Made by a program: the position numbers and the translations under genes. Below, piece after piece: positions 1 through 5,837 of a DNA stretch of 6,733 nucleotides; within the stretch, counting starts at the first letter, position 1; each line of letters opens with the position of its first letter. Source of the stretch: Acidobacteriota bacterium (lineage in GTDB: Bacteria > Acidobacteriota > UBA890); the NCBI GenBank assembly GCA_002722645.1, contig PBML01000024.1:53199-59931 (forward strand), in the 5' to 3' direction. Below the pieces are notes generated by a model. It made no database searches. It was not told the origin of the DNA and saw only the letters and a list, made by a program, of their open reading frames with translations.

Positions 1-1856
1 TAATAGGCTTCGTGAAACGACTTTGAGCGCCACGGCGTGCCCATGCCATCGAGCTTGATGACAATGAAGCCGAGTTCAGCTATCGCCTGGGCATCGCCTC
101 GCCCCGCCGAGAAATTGCGAGACCCAACGCTACCCGTCTGCGGGCCCGGGTAGATACTGTTGATGATCGGATACTTTTGATTAGCATCTAGGTTCGTCGG
201 CTTGAACATCAAGCCATACAGATCAGTCTTACCATCGCGCGCCTTAACGGTGAATGGTTCGGGCGGGTGCCAGCCTGCGGCGAGCAACCGTGAAATGTCG
301 GCTTTCTCAAGGTCAACGAGTTTGGACCCCTCAGAGTCACGTAGAACAGCGACTGGCGGTGTATCTGGAGTCGAGAAATTGTCGACGAAATGGCCACCTG
401 AAGGCGACAGTATGATGTTGTGGTTGGCGTTCTCGGGCGTTAGCAGGATCATTCCACGACCATCGAAATCAACCCGGTAGAAATGCTGAAAGTAAGGGTC
501 ACGTTCTCCTTCGAAGCCAACACCGAGAAAGTAGATTTGCCGTTCCTTTTTGTCGAGCCGGAGGATCCTTGTCACATTTCCCTCGCCCAACGTAATCTGA
601 TTCTTGAGGCCGCCAGTTTCAAGGTCATAAAGGTATAGATGGCCCCAGTCATCGCGCTCAGAAAACCAGATAAACTCGCCAGAGTCTGGGAGATAGCGCC
701 AATTGATGGCGCCATTGCCCGATTCGAAGAAGGTTGGAACTGACTCTTCCAGCACTGTGTGGACCTCGCCGCTGCTTATATCGGCAATGCGCAGCCACTC
801 TTGCTTGTGATCACGTGAGGTTGACAAAAACGCCATCGACGACGAATCGGGGCTCCACTGCACGTCGCCCCAGCTACCACCGCAGATGATGTCGTCACAC
901 CTCGACGAGCGATGTTGGTCGGGAGGCATCCGAAGGCGTACCATTGTGCCGTCCTCAAGATTGATGACGACGCGCTCGACGACGGTAATCACCGAGTCGC
1001 CAGGCAGTGGATACTTCCATGCTTCCAGTCTTGGATGGCTAGGCCGAGTATCGGCCAGATACATCTCGCCAACACCCCGCTGGTCCTGCTGGAAGGTAGC
1101 AATCTTGTTCGAGTCCGGTGACCACAACACAACCGGCCGGTCACTCTTTCGCCATCCTGCATTGTCGGTGGCATAGCCGTAATCTTTGATGCCGTCCCGG
1201 GTCAGCGGTTGCTCGTCGCCGGTCGCCACGTCACGCACCCAGAGGTTATCGTCGCGGATGAAAACCGCCCGAGTACCGTCTGGGGAAAGCACCGTAGGCG
1301 CTCCCCCACCACTACCGCGACCGCCTCTGCCCCCACGGCCATCATCCGTCACATCGCCGCCGGATGTGCAGAGATAGTTCTGCATGTTGCAGACCCAGCC
1401 TCGACCTCCAGCGTTGAAGCGGATCGTGTTGGCATCAAATTCGAAGCGGGTAAACGGTAGCCCGTACGCTTCATAAATCACGTTCGACGCTGCTTCCGGA
1501 GCCAACTGGCTCGAAGACTCAGAAAGCGCCTCGGCCAACCTTGCGTGGTCAAATGCTGGTTCGCGTGTTCCTCTTTCCGGGTCTACTAGGATGAATTCAT
1601 CACCGGCTGCAGTTGCAACCCGGTACCAAAAACGCCCCCCCGGAAGCCAGTTCGGAGAAACGCCAGAATGGAGGATCAGGGAGCCAAGGTTGTTGCCGAG
1701 GAATCCTTCGGCGCGGTCGTAATCAGCAGCACTCAGGGAATCAGGTGCGTACGCCTGCTGCGCTAGGACCGGGGCCGCGACACCGATTGCCATGTAAACG
1801 ACAACCGCTGCACTGACCACCAATGTTCGAACAATTTTATGGGAATGAGAAAGCAT
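1..1856 (-). CDS. Exported S9-family serine peptidase (DPP IV N-terminal domain), 3' end missing
   Basis: The frame is open from an ATG at 1856 to the left edge (618 codons seen). The start follows a GGAG seven bases upstream (1864-1867). Residues 1-32 form a signal peptide ending VLA-QQ. Residues about 185-500 look like the DPP IV N-terminal beta-propeller, with repeated WSPDS/LSPDG blades, DQRGVGEMYL (258-267) and KYPLPGD (281-287). From about 530 the alpha/beta-hydrolase domain begins (INSIYPGPQTG, then KLDGMGTPWRSKSFHEAY). The nucleophile Ser, Asp and His lie beyond the window, so activity cannot be judged. Odd points: a Gly/Arg-rich run at 173-185, cysteine pairs C156/C163 and C320/C325 that could form disulfides, and no DWVYEEE-type Glu pair visible, so a true dipeptidyl-peptidase specificity is doubtful. 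It lies 49 bp downstream of the creatininase-like gene on the same strand, probably in one operon. Family assignment is firm; substrate is unknown. Confidence 0.9.
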   Translation of the reverse strand, partial: MLSHSHKIVRTLVVSAAVVVYMAIGVAAPVLAQQAYAPDSLSAADYDRAEGFLGNNLGSLILHSGVSPNWLPGGRFWYRVATAAGDEFILVDPERGTREPAFDHARLAEALSESSSQLAPEAASNVIYEAYGLPFTRFEFDANTIRFNAGGRGWVCNMQNYLCTSGGDVTDDGRGGRGGRGSGGGAPTVLSPDGTRAVFIRDDNLWVRDVATGDEQPLTRDGIKDYGYATDNAGWRKSDRPVVLWSPDSNKIATFQQDQRGVGEMYLADTRPSHPRLEAWKYPLPGDSVITVVERVVINLEDGTMVRLRMPPDQHRSSRCDDIICGGSWGDVQWSPDSSSMAFLSTSRDHKQEWLRIADISSGEVHTVLEESVPTFFESGNGAINWRYLPDSGEFIWFSERDDWGHLYLYDLETGGLKNQITLGEGNVTRILRLDKKERQIYFLGVGFEGERDPYFQHFYRVDFDGRGMILLTPENANHNIILSPSGGHFVDNFSTPDTPPVAVLRDSEGSKLVDLEKADISRLLAAGWHPPEPFTVKARDGKTDLYGLMFKPTNLDANQKYPIINSIYPGPQTGSVGSRNFSAGRGDAQAIAELGFIVIKLDGMGTPWRSKSFHEAY

Positions 1857-1905
1857 TCTGATTCTCCGTCGACGTGTTGGTCTCAGCGGACAGAACCGGA
1901 GACGA

Positions 1906-2814
1906 CTATGGCCGCTCCATCACCTCTTTGATCGCCTTCACGGTTGTGTCGATGCGAAACTGCAGTAGTTTCTTGCCGATCGAAATCGACTTCCCCTTGT
2001 CTTTAATGCTAAGGCCGTTAATCGAAGCAAGTCCGGCATCCAAACGCTGCTGGTAGCGAACGGTCTCCGGGTCGGTGACCATCATGATTGTGGTGATCAC
2101 GTAGTCGTCGTGGTGGCCGTCATTTTCCCCTTCTACGATACCGAGCTCGTTCTCCATGTAGCTGAAAACGTCACGGTACCGATAGAACTCAGAGACGTAA
2201 TGGGCACGAGTTTCTCCCCAACGCTCGTTGAGAGCCGTGGCTGCATTCCCCATTCCTGTCTGGTTGCCGCCGCTATCGCCGATGAAGATGATGTGCTCGA
2301 AGCCATGCTGCTTGAGGCTCTCGCCGACGTCCTCAAGAACCATCTCGAAGGTCTCCTGGCGAAGGCTAATGCTCCCTGAGTAAAGCATCGCGCCCGACTT
2401 AGGATTGTGACTGCCCTCCGGCACCAACTTGATAATCGGCGCACACAAGGCGTTTCCGAGTTTTCGGGCGATGCCCTCGCACGCCCCTTGCAAAACGTAG
2501 TTGTGCTTACCGGTCGCCAGAAAAGGTCCGTTTTGCTCCACACCACCAGTACCCACGATCGCGGTCGTTTTGCCAGCAGCGATGGCGTCCCTCACTTCCA
2601 TCCAGGTAAGCTCTTCGATCCACACCGAATCGAGTGCCTCAATCGGCCGCTCCATCGCGTACATTTGCTCGATTGCCTGCCGCTGCCGTTCCGCCCTTTG
2701 CTCTGGAGTCATGTTGCCTCGACCACCTCGTTGATAGGCCAAAACGTGGGTCGTTAACCCGGTTACCAGAGCAATGATCACCATTGCCATGAGAATCTTT
2801 GTCGCTTTTTTCAT
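1906..2814 (-). CDS. Exported creatininase-family protein with altered metal-site residues
   Basis: The protein has 302 residues. I chose the ATG at 2814 because GGGAGGG lies just upstream and a clean signal peptide follows (MKKATKILMAMVIIALVTGL, cleavage likely after HVLA at about 26). An upstream in-frame ATG at 2916 would add 34 residues without a signal. A charged segment (RGGRG, then a Glu/Arg/Gln-rich stretch at about 35-56) precedes the domain. The family core is at 66-200: WIEELTWMEVRDAI, the GGVEQNGPFLATGKH motif (90-104) and IGDSGGNQTG (178-187). Creatininases are cytoplasmic amidohydrolases with a two-metal site, normally reading EQHGPHLP...D and NGHGGN. Here Glu93 is kept, His becomes Asn95, Asp becomes His104, and the NGHGGN histidine reads Ser181. 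An NDGHHDD run (231-237) may stand for the late HAG motif. It may be a non-canonical amidase or a non-catalytic homologue. It is probably co-transcribed with the S9 peptidase. Confidence 0.88.
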   Translation of the reverse strand: MKKATKILMAMVIIALVTGLTTHVLAYQRGGRGNMTPEQRAERQRQAIEQMYAMERPIEALDSVWIEELTWMEVRDAIAAGKTTAIVGTGGVEQNGPFLATGKHNYVLQGACEGIARKLGNALCAPIIKLVPEGSHNPKSGAMLYSGSISLRQETFEMVLEDVGESLKQHGFEHIIFIGDSGGNQTGMGNAATALNERWGETRAHYVSEFYRYRDVFSYMENELGIVEGENDGHHDDYVITTIMMVTDPETVRYQQRLDAGLASINGLSIKDKGKSISIGKKLLQFRIDTTVKAIKEVMERP

Positions 2815-2817
2815 CTT

Positions 2818-2854
2818 GCACCCTCCCAAAAGAAAAGTTGGCGCCCTCCCAAAA
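2818..2854 (-). repeat. Duplicated SD-like element upstream of the creatininase-like gene
   Basis: On the minus strand TTTTGGGAGGG(C/T)GC occurs twice, at 2854-2841 and 2831-2818: 14 bases with one mismatch, 23 bases apart. The proximal copy places GGGAGGG directly before the ATG at 2814 and is the probable ribosome binding site. The distal copy has no start codon at a usual distance. Confidence 0.6.
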
Positions 2855-2904
2855 TTAGGGGCACAGCTGGACCGATTGCTGATTTTATCGTTTGATACCG
2901 CCTT

Positions 2905-2934
2905 GGACACTATCAACGGTGCCGGACACTATCA
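2905..2934 (+). repeat. 11-bp direct repeat GGACACTATCA upstream of the MBL gene
   Basis: GGACACTATCA occurs at 2905-2915 and again at 2924-2934, a period of 19 bases. The first copy also takes part in an inverted repeat, TTGATA (2892-2897) and TATCAA (2911-2916). The elements lie just upstream of the SD of the MBL lipoprotein gene and overlap the weak promoter candidate, so they could be an operator. Regulator unknown. Confidence 0.45.
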
Positions 2935-2966
2935 CCCGAACCACCATGAGTCACCGGAGGAATGTC

Positions 2967-3956
2967 ATGAGAATCATTGCCCTAATGCTGACGTTGGTCC
3001 TAGGAGCATGTGCGCCTGCAACCGAGGACGTCGTCCAGAATGATGTTGTAACCCAAGAGGTTGTCCGTACCGGCGATCCCTATGCACGGGGCTATACCGA
3101 CGAAGATTTTCCGCGAATCCAGGAGCTTGCCGAGGGTGTGTACTCATACGAGCAACTACGGCCGGCGGGTGAAGAGAAATTCACAACCGTCAGTATGTTC
3201 GTGGTCACCTCGGAGGGTGTCTTAGTCGCAGATGGTCAAGGCAATGTCATAGAAACCCAACGTATGATCGACGAGATCGCCAAGATTACTGACCAACCAA
3301 TCACCCACGTGATCGTGTGCTCCGATCATGGTGATCACACGGCCGGCAACTCGGCGTTCCCAGAAGCTATTACGGTGTGGGCCCACCCAACATCTGCCGA
3401 GGTGCTGGAGCGCAATGCCAATCAAATGAATTCCGACAGCGAAGCAGCACCGGTGCTTGTGCCAAACGCACTGGTCGAAGAGACCGAGGTGCTCAGCCTT
3501 GGCGGCAAAGAGATCCAACTGCGTTTCCTGGGCCGCGCGCACACAGGAGGCGACCTAAGCGTTTACCTGCCAGAAGAGAAGATCCTTTTTATGAGTGAGG
3601 CATACTTGAACCGGATCTTCCCAGCAATGCGCTCGGCCTATCCCTCGGAATGGGTAGCGATGATCGAGAAAGCGCAGGCGATGGACGTCGACATGTACGT
3701 TCCTGGCCACGGTTTCGTCGAGTCACCGCAGATTCTAAAGGAAGAGCTTGAAACCTATCGCCAGGCGCTCGTGCAGGTGATCGAAGAGGCCAAACGACTA
3801 CACGCTCTTGGATTAAACGCTGAAGAAGCGATCGAACAGGCACAGTTTGGTGATCTAGAAACCTGGTCACTACGCTCCAGTCAGGGTTCAAGAGCGATCC
3901 AGCGAGTCTTTCTCGAACTCAACGGGGAGCTTCCTGGCTCGGGCCAGGAGAACTAG
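2967..3956 (+). CDS. MBL-fold metallo-hydrolase lipoprotein
   Basis: The protein has 329 residues. The ATG at 2967 follows GGAGG (2956-2960) with a six-base gap and gives an ideal lipoprotein signal: a hydrophobic stretch at 3-12, then the lipobox LGAC with Cys15 as lipidation site. In-frame ATGs at 2892 and 2946 lack these. The MBL core follows: EGVYSY (56-61), VTSEGVLVADGQGN (80-93), then SDHGDHTAGN (119-128) where the family has HxHxDH. The second His (121), Asp123 and His124 are present, but the first His is Ser119. GRAHTGGDLSVYLP carries the next His ligand (192), FMSE has Glu211 where a bridging Asp is usual, and VPGHG supplies His248. The C-terminal part (about 255-329) is helical and Glu-rich, as in glyoxalase-II-like or quinoprotein-associated hydrolases. 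Substrate unknown; an envelope-anchored hydrolase is inferred. It is divergent from the creatininase gene and convergent with the aldolase gene. Confidence 0.9.
   Translation: MRIIALMLTLVLGACAPATEDVVQNDVVTQEVVRTGDPYARGYTDEDFPRIQELAEGVYSYEQLRPAGEEKFTTVSMFVVTSEGVLVADGQGNVIETQRMIDEIAKITDQPITHVIVCSDHGDHTAGNSAFPEAITVWAHPTSAEVLERNANQMNSDSEAAPVLVPNALVEETEVLSLGGKEIQLRFLGRAHTGGDLSVYLPEEKILFMSEAYLNRIFPAMRSAYPSEWVAMIEKAQAMDVDMYVPGHGFVESPQILKEELETYRQALVQVIEEAKRLHALGLNAEEAIEQAQFGDLETWSLRSSQGSRAIQRVFLELNGELPGSGQEN
3932..3949. terminator. Hairpin at the convergent 3' ends of MBL and aldolase genes
   Basis: TCCTGGC (3932-3938) and GCCAGGA (3943-3949) form a perfect 7-bp stem with a 4-base loop, plus a possible wobble pair outside it. 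It lies within the last codons of the MBL gene and ten bases past the aldolase stop, so it could serve either transcript. There is no T-tract on either side, so it is not a standard intrinsic terminator. Confidence 0.35.
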
Positions 3957-3959
3957 CAA

Positions 3960-4766
3960 TTAACGTCCGGCGGCTCGCCTGCCCACCGAAAGCGCCTCGG
4001 CTTCGGTAACAATAATCATCTCGAAGCCTTGGTCCAGGCGTTCGGCAATGTCATTGACGCCAGCGGTGATACCGCACGGAATGTCGAACTCAAGACACGC
4101 CGCCAAGACCGTCTGGATGGCGTTCTCGGTCGCCTCTTGGTCGCGCCCATAGGCACGGCTCAGATCTCCCGGCCCCGGGATCACGACGCTGACACCCGGT
4201 GTGTTAACAATCTCGCGTGCGTTCGCTACTCCAACTTGGTCTTCTATCAGCAACACGTTGACGAGCTTCCCCTGCTCGTTAGCGGGCCAACCATTGTTGC
4301 CCATCATTTGCACCGCGAGCATCGCCTCTTCGGCAGTTTCAACGTGCGGAAATACGATCGAGTCGACACCCGACTCAATGCCCAATGCAACTCGTTCGCG
4401 GGCTTCATCGTGTCCATCGCGGATCGGTGGTATCCGCAATGCCGTCGCGTGTGTACCCTCGGGCCCAGCGTTGTCGAGCATCCCCTCCATGAAAGCCTGC
4501 ATCCGTGGGATATCGAACGGCCCAGTTTCCATCGAGTAAAAAATGAAGTCTGGCTCGCGATTGGCTACTAATTCGGCACCTTCCTCAGGTGTCTTCTGTT
4601 GAGAGAAGATGCCAAAAACCGCTTGGTCATCAGCTAGCAACGACGCCATGTGCCCTGTGGGCACATCACTTTGTAGCCTCGTATCCGAATTCTCCGATGC
4701 TATTGTCATTGCCACACTTCCTGAAATGATGAGTCCTATTACAAAACCTGCTATTAAGCGCCTCAT
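3960..4766 (-). CDS. Exported HpcH/HpaI aldolase/citrate lyase-like protein
   Basis: The protein has 268 residues. The ATG at 4766 is preceded by AGGG four bases upstream on the minus strand. Residues 1-23 form a signal peptide (MRRLIAGFVIGLIISGSVAM, cleavage near TIA-SEN), unusual because HpaI-type aldolases are normally cytoplasmic. The TIM-barrel signatures are clear: FGIFSQ (51-56), PDFIFYSMETGPFD (72-85), ALRIPP with the expected catalytic Arg111, GVDSIVFPHVETAEEA (133-148), LLIEDQVGVANAREI with metal ligand Glu175, and VVIPGPGDLSRAYG with metal ligand Asp201. Class II pyruvate aldolases carry Glu-His where this protein has Glu80-Thr81, so the general-base His appears replaced. The tyrosine/proline-rich YxPxGxR segment is also absent. 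Possible roles are a periplasmic retro-aldol or lyase activity, or a binding protein on the same scaffold. The gene has its own divergent promoter region and ends 3 bp from the MBL gene's stop. Confidence 0.87.
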   Translation of the reverse strand: MRRLIAGFVIGLIISGSVAMTIASENSDTRLQSDVPTGHMASLLADDQAVFGIFSQQKTPEEGAELVANREPDFIFYSMETGPFDIPRMQAFMEGMLDNAGPEGTHATALRIPPIRDGHDEARERVALGIESGVDSIVFPHVETAEEAMLAVQMMGNNGWPANEQGKLVNVLLIEDQVGVANAREIVNTPGVSVVIPGPGDLSRAYGRDQEATENAIQTVLAACLEFDIPCGITAGVNDIAERLDQGFEMIIVTEAEALSVGRRAAGR

Positions 4767-4950
4767 ATGCCCTGAATCCTTTCATTGGCCAAAGAACTTG
4801 CCCTATATAATATAGAGCGGCAATTTCGATAACGAACGGTTAGGTGGTCTCTAGTTGACTTTTCAGCACCATCTGCAGAACCTTACAGGCAGTTTTGCTG
4901 CCCGGTTCTCGGCCCGAACAGCCTCATGGAGCACAGGAAGATCTTCGAAG
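4767..4950. promoter_or_regulatory. AT-rich divergent promoter region with symmetric -10 element
   Basis: This 184-base gap separates the aldolase-like gene (minus) and the beta-sandwich gene (plus). CTATATAATATAG (4803-4815) is a perfect inverted repeat around one central base. It holds TATAAT on the plus strand (4806-4811) and TATATT/TATTAT on the minus strand, so one element could serve as -10 in both directions. A plus-strand -35 is poor (TTGGCC, 4785-4790, spacer 15). A TTGACT at 4855-4860 is a good -35 but lacks a matching -10. The rest of the leader (4861-4950) is open in the beta-sandwich frame but shows no SD-supported upstream start. Confidence 0.45.
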
Positions 4951-4952
4951 AT
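4937..4952 (+). repeat. Overlapping palindromes at the beta-sandwich gene's SD and start
   Basis: GAAGATCTTC (4937-4946) and ATCTTCGAAGAT (4941-4952) are perfect overlapping palindromes, with GAAGAT repeated at a 10-base period. They cover part of the AGGAAG SD and the first two bases of the chosen ATG. The loops are too tight for a strong RNA hairpin, so a dimeric protein site or chance are the alternatives. Confidence 0.4.
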
Positions 4953-5820
4953 GATTTCAATGTACAGACGTAGCGCCGTCGCGATCGCAGGTTGTTTCGT
5001 GATTATCCTAGTCAACTGGACGGGAGTCGGCGCCCAGCCGCAATTGCCGATGGCTCCCACGAGCGGTTCAGGGGGGACTGTGTCGCCTGCCTATGAGGGC
5101 TGGTATCAGAACTCCGACGGCACCTATAGCCTTTCGTTCGGTTACTACAACCGGAACACGCAAGAAGTCCTTGAGATTCCCATCGGGCCGGACAATTCCA
5201 TCGAGCCCATCGAGTTCAACGGCACCCAACCAACGCGGTTCGAGCCGCGCCGCCATTGGGGAGTCTTCGCGGTAACCGTACCGGCTGACTTCGGTAACCA
5301 GCGAATTGAGTGGACACTGAACATCCGGGGCCAAAAGGTCATGATTCCCGGCCACCTTCGCGTAGAGTGGGAAATCGATGCTCTTGAGGGTGAGGCCGGA
5401 GGAGGGAATACTCCCCCGGTGCTGAAGTTCGACCTGAGCGAAATGGGTGGGGCCGAAGGAGCCGGGCCCCGCGGTATCACCGCCGGTCCGCTGCAAGGGA
5501 AAGTCGGTGAGCCCCTCGCCGTCAACGTATGGGCCCACGATGACGGACAGGGCGCCAGCAGGCTCAGCCAGGCCGGGGGAAGAGGCCCCTCAGTAACATT
5601 GACCTGGTTCAAACACCAGGGCCCGGGTGACGTAACCTTCAGCGAGGGAAGCTCCCGCGTTCCGGTAGCTGGTGCCGAGGCGACCACGATGGCAACTTTT
5701 AGTGCACCGGGCGACTACATGCTGCGGGTGCGCGCCAACGATGCATCCGGGGTTTCTGGAGCCGGACATGCACAGTGCTGCTGGACCAACGGTTTTGTCA
5801 AAGTGACAGTAACCCAATGA
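4951..5820 (+). CDS. Secreted beta-sandwich protein of unknown function
   Basis: I do not recognise a named family. The ATG at 4951 follows AGGAAG by ten bases and gives a signal peptide (hydrophobic 8-23, cleavage after GVGA at about 28); ATG at 4960 is an alternative. The 289-residue product has two parts. Residues 45-145 are rich in aromatic and beta-prone residues (YEGWYQNSDGTYSLSFGYYNRN, with RRHWGVFAVTVPADF at 100-114). Residues 155-289 resemble an Ig/PKD/cadherin-type sandwich: PPVLKFDL, GEPLAVNVWAHDDG, VTLTWFKHQGPG, TMATFSAPGDYMLRVRANDASG, then HAQCCWTNGFVKVTV at the end. His273 with Cys276-Cys277 could be a metal-binding or disulfide site; this is a guess. The gene is 17 bp upstream of the cytochrome/copper protein, so it may be its secreted partner, chaperone or substrate-presenting subunit. 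Confidence 0.8.
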   Translation: MISMYRRSAVAIAGCFVIILVNWTGVGAQPQLPMAPTSGSGGTVSPAYEGWYQNSDGTYSLSFGYYNRNTQEVLEIPIGPDNSIEPIEFNGTQPTRFEPRRHWGVFAVTVPADFGNQRIEWTLNIRGQKVMIPGHLRVEWEIDALEGEAGGGNTPPVLKFDLSEMGGAEGAGPRGITAGPLQGKVGEPLAVNVWAHDDGQGASRLSQAGGRGPSVTLTWFKHQGPGDVTFSEGSSRVPVAGAEATTMATFSAPGDYMLRVRANDASGVSGAGHAQCCWTNGFVKVTVTQ

Positions 5821-5837
5821 GACGAAAGGACCACGCC

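Larger units (their letters stand above)
2815..2966. promoter_or_regulatory. Divergent intergenic region between creatininase-like and MBL genes
   Basis: These 152 bases separate two start codons facing apart, so both promoters must be here or in the genes. On the plus strand a weak candidate is TTGGAC (2903-2908), 18 bases, then CACTAT (2927-2932). On the minus strand TAAAAT (plus-strand 2882-2887) is a plausible -10 without a clear -35. Repeats within the region are listed separately. The region is solid as a regulatory space; the individual boxes are weak. Confidence 0.5.

Noticed and set aside
1302..1340. C-rich tandem-like run (GGxGGxGG codons) as a possible repeat element
   Set aside because: It is in frame and codes the Gly/Arg-rich insert of the S9 peptidase; no regular DNA period holds outside the codon pattern.
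2133..2546. 137-codon minus-strand frame inside the creatininase-like gene
   Set aside because: Same strand, other frame, Ser/Arg-rich composition typical of an out-of-frame reading.
2815..2916. N-terminal extension of the creatininase-like protein to an ATG at 2916
   Set aside because: It would bury the signal peptide and has no SD; the ATG at 2814 has both.
4029..4571. 180-codon plus-strand frame opposite the aldolase-like gene
   Set aside because: The aldolase frame on the other strand has clear family motifs; this one has none and no SD.
4855..4950. TTG-initiated 32-codon extension of the beta-sandwich protein
   Set aside because: It has no clear SD and places a polar, low-quality leader before a good signal peptide.
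4984..4995. IAGC lipobox-like tetrapeptides in the beta-sandwich protein and in the cytochrome (residues 10-13)
   Set aside because: In both proteins a long hydrophobic stretch follows the Cys and a normal signal-peptidase I site ends the signal, so lipidation is unlikely.
5145..5687. 180-codon minus-strand frame opposite the beta-sandwich gene
   Set aside because: No start signal or motif; the plus-strand frame has a signal peptide and operon context.
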